DNA of 64,000 nt from Anadara kagoshimensis (Eukaryota > Mollusca > Bivalvia > Arcoida > Arcidae). This document shows positions 23,445-32,829 of this stretch, piece by piece; the stretch's first letter is position 1; the number at the start of each line of letters is the position of its first letter. The translations under genes were made by a program, and so were the position numbers. The notes below the pieces were generated by a model. It was given only the letters and a program-made list of their open reading frames with translations, did no database searches and was not told the DNA's origin. The stretch covers positions 11,930,791 to 11,994,790 of the forward strand of contig CM037872.1 in the NCBI GenBank assembly GCA_021292105.1. Direction: 5' to 3'.

Positions 23445-23515
23445 CTTGCAAAACAAATTGGCTCGTGATCGTCTAGAAAACAAATGTTGTGCAATCCGTG
23501 GTAACAGAATGGCTC

Positions 23516-23533
23516 ATCCTGGTCACGGCACCA
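23516..23533 (-). other. Primer binding site complementary to tRNA-His 3' end (unit 9)
   Basis: The minus strand reads TGGTGCCGTGACCAGGAT. Its complement ends ...CACGGCACCA, which fits the acceptor (GCCGTGA pairing) and T-arm of an invertebrate tRNA-His plus CCA. The tRNA identity is from memory of tRNA-His sequences. It lies 24 nt inside the LTR, farther than the usual 0-5 nt. The site is present in essentially every unit, with small indels in some. Confidence 0.7.
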
Positions 23534-23599
23534 AATCAACGATTGTTAAAGTCTCTGTGTAACAATATAACCAAATCGTTGATTGTGTAAAATGCTACT

Positions 23600-23605
23600 T
23601 TTATT
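23600..23605 (-). terminator. LTR poly(A) signal
   Basis: AATAAA on the minus strand (AGAATAAAAGTAGC), in the downstream part of each LTR, as expected for the R region. Confidence 0.55.
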
Positions 23606-23753
23606 CTAGATGTAAAACTATAAAGAGGTGTACAATATACTTTACTGATGATACAGAGTGGCTCTCCAACTCTCTCTCCAGCTAATGGGTAATCCCTATT
23701 AGTCTTGTCCAGAGGGTAGTCTCTATCTGACTCTCACATTCCAATACACCTCA

Positions 23754-23761
23754 TATATATA
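23754..23761 (-). promoter_or_regulatory. TATA box within the LTR
   Basis: TATATATA on the minus strand, preserved in most LTR copies, upstream of the LTR's AATAAA and of the ORF. It is the likely promoter element of the retrotransposon. Confidence 0.55.
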
Positions 23762-23982
23762 CCGAACATGTGCTGTATTAATTTTCTTTGGTCTTTGAAA
23801 TTTGATACGCTGGCCAAATTTGGTTTCAGCTTACCAGATCATCATTTCTCATTATCAGTACATGATGTGTTTATATAACTTCCCAGGATTGATTATAACA
23901 TGTAAAGATAAGTAGAATTTAATGTCCCTACTATCTAAATAACCAAAAATTCCAAAGCCATGTTTTCCCTAATATTGTTACA

Positions 23983-24290
23983 GAGTGCTCACGCCGTAAG
24001 TGCGAGGTCGTGAATTCGATCCCCGGCTACGTCTGACCAAAGACTTGAAAGTGGGTCGTGACTGTTCTTTCGCAAAGCACTCTCCATTACGAAATGAAAG
24101 TCACGGTTCTTTTGGATGGGAACTTAAAATAAACGAGGTCCCGTGTAACGATGGGCTTTGCACGCTAAAGAACCTTGTTGTTTAATGCCATTAGAGCAAC
24201 GCACAAGCAAAATTGCTGCACATTCGCTTAAAGCTGGCGACGTCTCAATATAATTAAAATATTATTTCTGGGATGTTAAATTCCATTACT
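23983..24290 (+). mobile_element. 3' part of the SINE interrupted by the LTR array
   Basis: It continues the SINE broken at 3627: GAGTGCTCACGCCGTAAG, a B-box-like GAATTCGATCCCC, then the body shared with the other copies (GACTTGAAAGTGGGTCGTGA, TTCTTTCGCAAAGCAC, AAATAAACGAGGTCCCGTG, AGCAACGCAC, AAAGCTGGCGACGTCTC) to the tail GGGATGTTAAATTCCAT. Its A-box half is 20 kb away. Confidence 0.8.
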
Positions 24291-24699
24291 TATCTCAACT
24301 CTTAAGTAAAAGGAAGTTACAAGAAATAGAAATAAAGCCTCTGGCATGCCTTTCCATCGGGACTTTTTAGCTAAATGGTCTGAACATGGTTTATCTTATA
24401 GCAGATATAAGGAACAGATTGTTCTTGATAAAAGCCCATTAGATTAAAAACTTACATGTTACTTAAAATCACGTTCATGTAGCCACTGGATATGTAAAAT
24501 TCCTAGGTACACATGCGTGCATTTGGTACACTTAAAATGTTGCTTCAAAATTTAGTTCAAAATTGATTGGGAAAACCAAGAAGACCGGATGAAAGTAATA
24601 CCTGACTTAAAACAAAATATTTAAGGAATTTCGAATTTTGGTACTGATTAGTATGTTTGTTTTTGGCTAATCCATGTCCAAATCACATTTTAGAAACAA
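24291..24699 (+). other. Intergenic, with a block similar to 34200-34400
   Basis: No gene seen. About 24420-24650 resembles 34200-34400 in order (TACACATGCGTGCATTTGGT against ACCCGCGTACATTGATACAT; GATGAAAGTAATACCTGACT against GATGAAAGCAAAACCCGACT), so it is part of an older dispersed or segmental repeat. Confidence 0.4.
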
Positions 24700-25050
24700 A
24701 GTATAAACTTTTGGACATGACAAGTTAAGTTCGACACTTTCACCAGGGAAGTGAGACCGGGTGTTCGAGAAGGATAAGCGCCTCCTGTTCAGCTAGCTAA
24801 ACCAGTGAGGTATGTTATTAAAATCGTGAAAAGAACATGAAACTATCGGACAAATATATCCAGAGCAATCCTTGGCACAGAGAAATCAAACTTATCATCA
24901 ATACTGTGATGACGGCCATACAAATTTTTGAGGGTCTTGATAAGCCTAGGCTTGCAATATCCCTCGGTTAACAAACATTTGCAAGTTATTTGCAAGCATC
25001 CTGCTTCGTTGAACTGTCCCGTAGATGGTACAAGCTCTATCATAACGCAT
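24700..25050 (-). pseudogene. Penelope-like element C-terminus and 3' UTR fragment
   Basis: Minus-strand frame with KTLKNLYGRHHSIDD and SVPRIALDIF, resembling the C-terminal end of PLE proteins (KxFYGRHH ... SVSxxxxDIF). It is followed by the window's PLE 3' UTR signature in reverse (ACATGACAAGTTAAGTTCG, GAAGTGAGACCGGGTG, GATAAGCGCCTCCTGTTCAG, TAGCTAAACC). This copy ties the dispersed 3' UTR family to the PLE coding end. Confidence 0.75.
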
Positions 25051-26830
25051 TATCATGTTTGTCATATAATATAAGTCTAAATATGAAACAACACGTGAAT
25101 AATCAGTCTTATCTTTTATTTAAAACTGACTAAGATAGATGACATTCACATAGTCCCCAAAGGTCTAAATTCGTTTTGAGCCTGTATCGGTCTAAATTTT
25201 TGTTAAAAATTTATGCCAGAATATTACCAAAATATCTTTTGTTTTATATTAAGTAATATCAGTACTTGCATCATGTGTGTTTTTGTCAGCAAAATATACC
25301 CAGGATTATGATATATCGCCTTAAAGTTGGTTAAAAACGCAAAAAATGACAAAATGTGCATTTTTGTTGCACACATTTCACCAACTTAATATGTGCACAT
25401 TCGTTAACCACCACCATATTTTTAGTATTAAATGCTTTTTGGCATATTTTTCGATCTATATACAACTTTTTGTTGTTAACGACTGCGCACACCATTAATT
25501 TTAACAAAATGTGTGTGAAATTTTCAGGGCGACGCTTCTTTTTTCATGGTATCTCCTTCCTGCTTTTGGAGCACCTTTCTGTAAGTTACGTGAAGCGGGT
25601 TTTAAACTAGTGCCATAATGTGTACGAATATGATTCTTTCTGTCTTTTATTCGGTATAATTTAGGTGTTTTAGGAAATTGACCTAAAATGTTAGTTTGTT
25701 TCTCACAATGTGGAAATCAAATGATGATTCCGTGCAATGAGTCAGTGCCTTGGGCACGGTGAAAACATAAAATACAGTCAACGTTGAAATAAACCGGGAT
25801 TCGAAAGAAACAACTAATGCCGACATTATCCACAATTTAATAATTAACAGAATAACAAAAAAATATAGAAATTACAAAAAATACGGTCATTTATCAGTAT
25901 CAAAAATTATATTTTCACTTGAAACGCGCGTTGGCATTCAAACTTGATGGACGATGTTCGGACACGACCCATTTCATTAATTTTTGTTTTTGATAGGTGT
26001 AATTAATTAACCGTTCTCATCAATGTTCACAATTTTAGGTTATTTTATACCGACTTTTCTTTCTACCGCATATATACGCGTATGACATTCTGTAGACTCA
26101 TAGTATCAGCGCGCGGTGTCTAGTCAACTTGGCACAGTTCCGACTTTTGTCATCCCGTTCCATATTTTATGCCAACCTGTTCAAATTTTATGCAGTTGTT
26201 TAACTCCCCAAATTAAGTATAAACTAACCAACTCGTATTGATCAACTTATTTAAAATTTGTCAGTATTAAATCGTTTGATGTTTTAGTCACGCGGCTCGT
26301 AAACATTCAAAATGTACATATATAATTCAGCATTTCCTAAGATACAGACGCATATCATATAAATAAAGTATGAAAAGTTTTGGTTTTATTGGCCTAGTCG
26401 CACTATAATATACTCTTTCACGTCGGAAGCTAAAGCTCGTTATTAGCAAGGTTAGGAAAATATTTACTGTGCGAGAGTACTTTTAAATATCAAATATATT
26501 CGAATCAACCCCGACAGGGAATCAAATATATCCATATAAAATTCCCATTAGTTGAAGCTTGTTTGTATCCCGCATTGTTGCTGGTGTCCCCACTACTTTA
26601 AGAATATGATGGAGCTAAAATTGTTTCAATATCAACATTTGAACCATCTCTCTCTCTCAGAAAATACACGGCATTTAAACCACTTTAGCTTTTTTATCCA
26701 TCACAAAATATAAAACTATCGCTTGAGTAATTCTCGAGTTGATATTTCAATATTAGTATTTCAATTTAATATACATATCGTCTGGGCACTACGAGCGGGA
26801 CGATCGTTGTTTCACTGCTAATTTATTAAC

Positions 26831-26833
<3 letters not shown>

Positions 26834-26864
<31 letters not shown>

Positions 26865-26865
26865 C
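26834..26865. repeat. (AT)n microsatellite
   Basis: Nearly uninterrupted AT dinucleotide run following TATACATATATAT. Confidence 0.9.
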
Positions 26866-27003
26866 ATTTATTTTATTTTGTGCAATGAATATGCTGTCAA
26901 AGGTATTAATTTGCAATATTGCATATTTTATGTAATTCTTGTAAGATGATTGTAACAATACTATCTATGTAGTTTATATACAATGACGTATTATTATTAT
27001 TAT

Positions 27004-27174
27004 TAACCCGTGTCAGTGTACAGTCATTATAAGCCCATCATCGTTAGTTTGGCATAGTGTTTGTAAATATACAGGGAGTTTATATAATGCAAATAGGGAT
27101 CATATATAAAGGTTGGTTTGATAAATGAACGCATGCAGGCGTGAATATACGCATATAATAACACGGGTTAATAC
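27004..27174. repeat. Short inverted-repeat element (MITE-like)
   Basis: TTAACCCGTGT at about 27004-27014 and ACACGGGTTAA at about 27161-27171 form an 11-bp inverted pair about 150 bp apart, flanked by TA on both sides. Too little to assign a superfamily. Confidence 0.4.
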
Positions 27175-27354
27175 CTTTTTTGTGTTGGATAGATTAGCCG
27201 TGGTTATAAACACTGACAAAATATCGTATTTTTGTACTTTTGATAAAAGTCTAAAAGCAGACGTCTTATTTTGTCTATGATTGATTGAATTAGGGTTTAT
27301 TGTCAATTATATTTCACTTCTATCTATGCGTCGCTAGCTATATTTGAAGTGACA

Positions 27355-27460
27355 TTTGCATTGCGCTTAGGGCAGTGTGCAAGGATGATTCTTTAGCGTA
27401 TCACGCCACCGTGACACGGGGCATCAGGTTTAAGTTCCTCGTGATGGGTTGTATTTTTAA
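27355..27460 (-). mobile_element. Decayed fragment of the tRNA-derived SINE body
   Basis: TTGCGCTTAGGGCAG, GATTCTTTAGCGTATCACGC, CGTGACACGGGGCATC and TTTAAGTTCC match the SINE body in reverse, with heavy divergence and loss of both ends. Confidence 0.5.
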
Positions 27461-28484
27461 ATGCCAGTGTTTCTCGAAATAACAATCACTAAATACTTCA
27501 AAGTTTTTGCCATTACCGGTCGCAACCTCCCACATACGGAATGAGCTACCGTTGTGGTATCTGGAAATTAATTTAAATCGTTATGGACATTGAAAATTCT
27601 ACAGTTTAAATAGAATGATTATATCAATATTTATGTACACAGTCATTTTCGTTCCTTTACACCGTATCGATCAGTACCTTAATGAAGGAAGACACCAGTG
27701 TCCAGATAAACGTAATCTTCGCATAGCGAACTGACAGTTGAAATTGTTGTTTTGTTTTAAAATGGTAAGTGGCTGTTACTATAAAAACAGGTGTTGTATT
27801 TAAAAAGACCTTTTTATCAAAAGAAAGAATAAAAACTGATTGAAATGAATACATACTTGGTAATAGTGTTTAAACCCCATACTATGCCAATAAAAAGAAA
27901 AGTCAAACTTATTTGTTTACATGGAAGTAATATACATGTATTGCACCTGAATTGTTGCTATGAATACGTTTTATTTTTATCTAATAATGTTGTATTTTGT
28001 TTTTAAAGAAAAACTCATATCATAGAATTCTGAAATAATGGCTTATTTTTAGTACATGCCCTCTAAAATGATACAAAACCATGTGTGCGTTAAGGCATTG
28101 GAAAAATAAAACAAAGATGTTTCATAGTACCGAAACTAGTATTTAGTTCCCATGACATTAAATAAAAAATATTATTTTATCAAATAATGTATTTTTAGAT
28201 TGAGTAATAAGTTTAATTCTATTGATTCAATTTTAGATTGTTTCAAACTATTTTTTAAATAAATAAAACAATGATCATAAGTGTGCAAATGAGCACCAAA
28301 TTAAAATTTTACCTGAAATAAGAGGCTATTTTTGATTGGTTGCCATGGTAACCAACAAAAAAATTGTCTTAATAAAATACAATTTTGTGTTTCTATACTA
28401 CTAATATAATCATAAGAGTGAATTGGGGCCAAATCCGAGGTTAGGCCAAATATGCCCCTTCGTGAACCTAGTCCTTTAGGATTG

Positions 28485-29060
28485 TCAAGCGACTGAACGT
28501 ATTTTAGTTGAATATTTTGGCTTCTGTCTTCTCTCCAGATTTAACAAGGTTCTCCATAATTCTGTTTCATAAGAATAAAGAAACAAACTGGCAAGCAATG
28601 GTACACAGTTTGTACCCATTGGTATACCGATTGTTTGCTGAAAAACTATATTACCAAACACAACAAAAATTTTATCTATCAAAAACACCAATATTGTGAT
28701 AATGGTATCTTCAGTATATTTTTGTTTGATAGATATTTGTATCTTGGTTTACTGTTTTCGTAAAAGAATAACAAGTGAATAATTTCTTTAAGACGTTCGT
28801 TCAGTTTTGAATGAGGGATAGTTGTGTTGAATGAAAAAAAATATCAAATGTCTTGATCATTTTTACACGAGATAAAGTGTTAGAAACAAGATGTTAAAGT
28901 AATTTTTTAGACTTTTTAAGAATCCACATTTGGTTGATGCCAGATGTAGAATAGATTCTATCTGAAAAGGACTTAATACCATCTTTGAGGACGGCCAAAC
29001 TTTTGTGTTAGAGTTACTGATAATGATAAGATGAACCTACTTTGATAGAGGAAAGATAAT
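28485..29060 (-). pseudogene. Penelope-like reverse transcriptase core, decayed
   Basis: The minus strand has the highly characteristic PLE RT segment FLIDKIFVVFGN, VFQQTIGIPMGTNC, PLLASLFLYSYE (28485-28691). Further upstream on the same strand are TTIPHSKLNERLKEIIHLLF and RYKYLSN around 28760-28830, and SVTLTQK at about 29010, all in PLE order but interrupted by stops and frameshifts. The catalytic YxDD box, expected next, is missing because the element is truncated at about 28485. A non-functional relic. Confidence 0.85.
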
Positions 29061-29090
29061 GATAAGATGAACTTACTTTGATAGAGAAAA
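29019..29090 (+). repeat. 36-bp direct tandem duplication
   Basis: GATAATGATAAGATGAAC starts at 29019 and again at 29055; the two copies differ at two or three positions. It lies at the edge of the PLE relic. Confidence 0.85.
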
Positions 29091-29300
29091 GATAACTTGT
29101 TTATATTATTTAGAAGAAATCATAACGACAGCTCACGTAAGAATAATACATGTATGTACATTATTTACAATTCAATTCATATACAATCTATAATAGCGAC
29201 CTTTTTAATTTTGTATTTTGTATAATTTAGTGGTGCTTACCTATTGTTAATACAATATGCTCGCCATTGTTTTATGCTTAAATGCTAAATTCAAAGTAAA
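29085..29300 (+). repeat. Block duplicated at 34400-34600
   Basis: GATAACTTGTTTATATTATT, AAGAATAATACATGTATGTA, TATAATAGCGACC and TTACCTATTGTTAATACA match 34400-34600 in order. A short piece also recurs after C1q gene 3 (about 38445-38510: AGAATAATCTGTACATTGTA). Probably part of the duplicated C1q neighbourhood. Confidence 0.5.
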
Positions 29301-29419
29301 TTTTGAACTTTTTACTGATTGATACGTTTAAGATTTAGGTTGGTTATGTAACATGGACACAAAATATTTAATTACTGTTAAATACGACTGCACACTATGT
29401 AAGATCAATCGTGAGATCG

Positions 29420-29570
29420 CAGGTGAAATAGTTTGTGATTAACCTTCTGGTACACCCGACCTCAATTCCCTGGTTGACGTTTGTGTGCTTTATCAAATTT
29501 GTCAATTTCAAAGTTTTTACTTTTGCTTTAGAATTTGTTTTTGGGTATGGATTAGTATGATTGTTTTAAA
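29420..29570 (+). mobile_element. PLE 3' UTR fragment
   Basis: CTTCTGGTACACCCGACCTC, AATTCCCTGGTTGACG, TTTCAAAGTTTTTACTTTTG and GGTATGGATTAGTATG, in PLE order. Confidence 0.6.
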
Positions 29571-30055
29571 GAAAGATTTCAAACTATTCAGCGTGAGATT
29601 ACAAAAACCGCATCGGAGTTCTAAAATAGGACGCTCTCTTCTATTTTGTTATTAAATCAAAATAATAAAATAAAAAGAGAAAAAAATAATCATATAATTC
29701 AGTTTTAGTTATGTCACATACACGACGCTTCCTTCTATTTTGTTTCAAAATTAAAATGAAAAAAAAATGATTACATTATTTTCATACATTTGAATCTTTA
29801 ACTCAAAAAAACATTTTAGTATGATACATGTTCTTTACTTATAACGTATTTTTAAAAGACTGTTGTTTATTTGACACCATATCAATAAATGATGCAAAAT
29901 AAAAATATTTATTCCTAGCTCGACTTTTTATTAATTTTAGGAGTATATTACTTGAGCTGTCACAATATTCACAACAGGTTGTGAGTACCCGTTCTGAGTA
30001 CCCGATTTCACTTCTACAGGTAAAGTGATTAACAGATGTTAATTTATCCTAGTAG

Positions 30056-31015
30056 ATATAGTTGACGCCCCATAGTTCTATGTTTAATTCATTAATTAAA
30101 GTACGCTCGGATGCTTTTAAAAGGTAAGCACATCATTTAAAGCTATCCACACACGCCTAGTGTGTAATGTAAATTAGGAAACATACGAACATGGATCTAT
30201 AAATCGTTGATTTTTATCCAAGGTTTTATAAGAATGCAAAGATATTATCTGACTCAATTTAGTCCTATTTGAATATCAACAGATGTATGCATTCAAGTGT
30301 ATTCTACACTAGAAATAATAAAATACATCATTATATGAAAACTTTGAAACTAAAAGAGAAGGGAGACCGGGTGCGGTATTTATTTATATTTCACACTAGA
30401 AATATCAAAAACATCATATATACTACTGATAATTATAATGTCTCTGTGAGCAAAATTATTTACGTTATTTTTTTAAATCTCCAAGTTTCATGTTCCTTTC
30501 AATCTCAAATGTTCAACGTTGTAGATATAGCATACTACATAAGTCGTGCTTACCCTTTGGAAGAATTCTCCAACCCCTAGAGGAAGTTTACTTGGCTTAA
30601 GTTAACTTATTTTTACTTTAAAGTTTTAACTTTGAGTTTGGCATTGTGATTTGAATATAGACCAGAATGTTTGTGTTTGACTTATCTTTTGAAATTATGT
30701 CTTTACGTTGATCGGTAAGTTAACGTTTGACTTTATAAATTGTGGTTTGAACATAAACCGGTATGTTCGTACTTGATTCTTATCATTTTTATTTAGCAAA
30801 AAGGTCAAGAAAGACGTCCAGTATATAAACAAATTGATAAAAAGTAGTTCATAGTTCGGAACAGTTACAAATCACGATTTTAAATCTATTTTACTTAAAT
30901 ATATCTCGTTAAATCGAATTTCTTATCTTTTCGTTTAGCAATAAGTACAGTAAGACTTTTTTCAATTTAATTCATGATAAGCTGTATAAGAACTTAGTCC
31001 TGAGTGTAAACGTCA
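30056..31015 (+). other. 5' flank of C1qDC gene 2 (duplicated block)
   Basis: Collinear with 200-1072, including TTGACGCCCCATAGTTCTAT, the PLE-like pieces at about 30110-30200 and 30520-30590, and the GTAAACGTCAATGATG start context. Relative to gene 1 it has about 35 extra bases just before the start region (around 30958-30995). A TATAA-like GTATAAGAAC lies at about 30990. Confidence 0.6.
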
Positions 31016-31298
31016 ATGATGGCACTTGCATTCGTTGTGGTAACTTGTTTCCTGCTTCAGAACGCCAATGCCAATCCAACATCTGATGAAACGATACAAG
31101 CTCTATTGGAACGATTGGATAAGTTGGAAAAACTTAATCAACAACATCAGTTAGAGATTCAGACATTACAAGAAAAATCAATAAAACAGGAGGAAGTCAA
31201 TGGCATGCAAGAAAAACGCATCTTAGAAATCGAAACGACAATTAAAGTATCCCAATGGAACGAATCTGATTTCGCAACTTGCATACAAAAACGAGGTG
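31016..31298 (+). CDS. C1qDC gene 2, exon 1: signal peptide and short coiled coil
   Basis: It begins MMALAFVVVTCFLLQNANA, a signal peptide nearly identical to gene 1. The coiled coil is short (residues about 24-80: ETIQALLERLDKLEKLNQQH, then EIQTLQEKSIKQEE), one repeat block in place of gene 1's three. The exon ends QKRGG at donor G|GTATGT in phase 1. Spliced to 32220 it gives a 229-residue protein. Role as for gene 1; the shorter stalk predicts a more compact oligomer. Confidence 0.9.
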
Positions 31299-31959
31299 GT
31301 ATGTAGAACTAACTCGTTTTAGAAAGTTTTGGAATTAAAATAAAGGTTCGTTGTTCAGTGTGAAAAAATATATTTTAATGTTAGGTTAGTATTGGGTCAT
31401 TGTCACTATTTGTCACATGTTCATACTTAGATCAACTGCTTGCAAAATTTCGAAAATTTATAATTGGTGATCTTGCTATGTCGTTTTTATTGCTTGCTCG
31501 TTTCTTTTATTGGCTTTTTGGATGTACTTTCATCTACTAGTAGCTTTTTTGCAACTATAGTCACAATTACGTTTCATACATCACCGCATACCTTAGTGAT
31601 GTATTATACAAAACTCTTCGCGTTCATTCACGTATGTGTATTTGTCTGACTGTCCGTTTGTTTCCTGATGGTAACTTGAGAACAGGAATAGGTGAAAGGA
31701 TATGTTTTTTTCTTTCAATTAAGCCGTATTGTTTTTTCCTATTAAATGCATCCAGTTCACTTATGTGCATTCATACGTTGGTATTATTCTAATGTCACAT
31801 GTTATGTTTTATTTTATTTATCTAAAGCCATTGAATTATACAATTAAAGTGGGTTCACAAAATTATAAGACTTTAGTCATCTTGGATTTCCAAATCATCA
31901 AACTTGGATTGTTATTATTTTACCGAACAGTGAAATAATAATCTTTAAATAAAAAGCGA

Positions 31960-32135
31960 ACATACCACTCGATGCCCAAATCACAAACCCAAAAGCCAAG
32001 TTTAAACTTTGGATACTGACGAAATAGGTTTTACAGGTGACAATTCACAAGACAAATAAGATTGGGTTCTCCAGAAGGGTAAGAATCCACTGTTTAATTA
32101 TATAGACCCAACTCAGGTAAACACCTGTGTTGTTT
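31960..32135 (-). mobile_element. PLE 3' UTR fragment in C1q intron (orthologous to 2690-2845)
   Basis: GATGCCCAAATCACAAACCC, AAAAGCCAAGTTTAAACTTT, TTCTCCAGAAGGGTAAGAAT. Same place and orientation as in genes 1 and 3. Confidence 0.65.
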
Positions 32136-32219
32136 TATTTACATTTTGTCTAAATTATGAACATAATGGTGCAAGTTGGTCCTATTGTAACGTTTGTTTT
32201 ATGTATCTTTTTCTTCTAG

Positions 32220-32626
32220 AAATAAACAGTGGCTTTACAACACCTGTGGCATTCAGTGCATGGCTACCTAATGAAATAGTCGATGTTCCACCCGGTCATC
32301 TTATCAAAATGACCGACATCAAACATAATGAAGGGAATGGTTATAATGTTAATGATGGTATATTCTTTTGTCCAAAATCAGGATTATATCTGTTCCACTG
32401 GAGTGCTATGGCTCCACCTGGAAAATCAGCGTACCTAAACCTAATGGTCAACGGTGTTGGCTACGCAGACATTTACGCCTATTCACAACCAGATTACCAA
32501 ACATCTTCCAACTTAGCTCTTGTTCGATTGAACGTCGGTGATCACGTATTTGTAGAAAGTGTATATATGACATCCTCGTTCCATGCCAGTTATTGTTCAT
32601 TTTCTGGTGTGAGGTTGTCGGATTAA
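32220..32626 (+). CDS. C1qDC gene 2, exon 2: C1q globular domain
   Basis: Acceptor TTTTTCTTCTAG at 32219; phase 1 join gives EINSGFTTPVAFSAWLPNEI. Conserved C1q motifs GIFFCPKSGLYLFHWSAM and LALVRLNVGDHVFVES are present, with terminal CSFSGVRLSD and TAA. The exon is 407 nt, the same length as its paralogues, and intact. Differences from gene 1 cluster in the 45 residues between the two core motifs (SAYLNLMVNGVGYADIYAYS against ELFLKLMVNGVYHARIYANS), where family members tend to vary in ligand-facing loops. Confidence 0.93.
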
Positions 32627-32628
32627 GA

Positions 32629-32634
32629 AATAAA
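32629..32634 (+). terminator. poly(A) signal of C1qDC gene 2
   Basis: AATAAA two bases after the stop, as in the paralogues. Confidence 0.6.
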
Positions 32635-32829
32635 TGATTATTTTGACTTTATGTTGTGGTTCTTATTTTTAAAGTATGCAAAAAATGATTGTTTTTATTC
32701 ATTTATAAGTGTAGCCATATAAAACATGCAGCTAACCAACATCTAAAGCAAGAGTTAGTTTTTCCTAGCAATGTAATTTTCAAAAGTTCATTTTGATATT
32801 ATATAATTGTGCTTACTTAACATATTATT

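Larger units (their letters stand above)
21693..23557 (-). mobile_element. Internal region 9 (intact gag-like ORF)
   Basis: 1865 bp, clean copy and the best reference for the element. Confidence 0.88.
3628..23982 (-). mobile_element. Tandem array of a short non-autonomous LTR retrotransposon (10 LTRs, 9 internal regions)
   Basis: Ten copies of an LTR of about 425 bp alternate with nine internal regions of about 1.86 kb, all in one orientation and sharing LTRs (LTR-int-LTR-int-...-LTR). Full period is 2287-2289 bp in the clean units. On the minus strand each unit reads: LTR with TG...CA ends, TATA box and AATAAA; a 24-nt spacer; an 18-nt primer binding site; a gag-like ORF with a CCHC knuckle; about 1.1 kb of AT-rich sequence with no convincing ORF; a purine tract; and the next LTR. 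No protease, RT, RNase H or integrase motif is visible, so mobility would need a partner element. Outer ends abut the two halves of one SINE, so the array grew from a single insertion. Units 1-7 carry many scattered short indels; units 8-9 do not. Confidence 0.88.
23558..23982 (-). repeat. LTR 10 (right outer end of array)
   Basis: 425 bp. Ends TGTAACAATAT / ATATTGTTACA form an 11-bp inverted repeat. On the minus strand a TATATATA box (23754-23761) is followed about 150 nt later by AATAAA (23600-23605), the U3-R-U5 order. The right edge meets SINE sequence (GAGTGCTC) with no further LTR element DNA. Confidence 0.88.
25051..28484. other. Long non-coding stretch
   Basis: No convincing gene on either strand. 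Short open frames here (for example 25356-25610 and 27657-27854) have no recognisable domain and typical AT-rich noise. Contents I can name are an AT microsatellite, a small palindromic element and a decayed SINE, listed separately. Confidence 0.5.

Noticed and set aside
23640..23680. Hammerhead-like CTGATGA inside the LTR (which would make the element a retrozyme)
   Set aside because: CTGATGATACAGAGTGG lacks a stem II and a following GAAAC; no hammerhead can be drawn.
3628..23982. A CRISPR array or simple satellite
   Set aside because: The 2.3-kb unit has LTR, primer site and ORF organisation; no short spaced repeats.
24000..24185. 61-codon plus-strand protein
   Set aside because: It is a translation of the SINE body next to the array.
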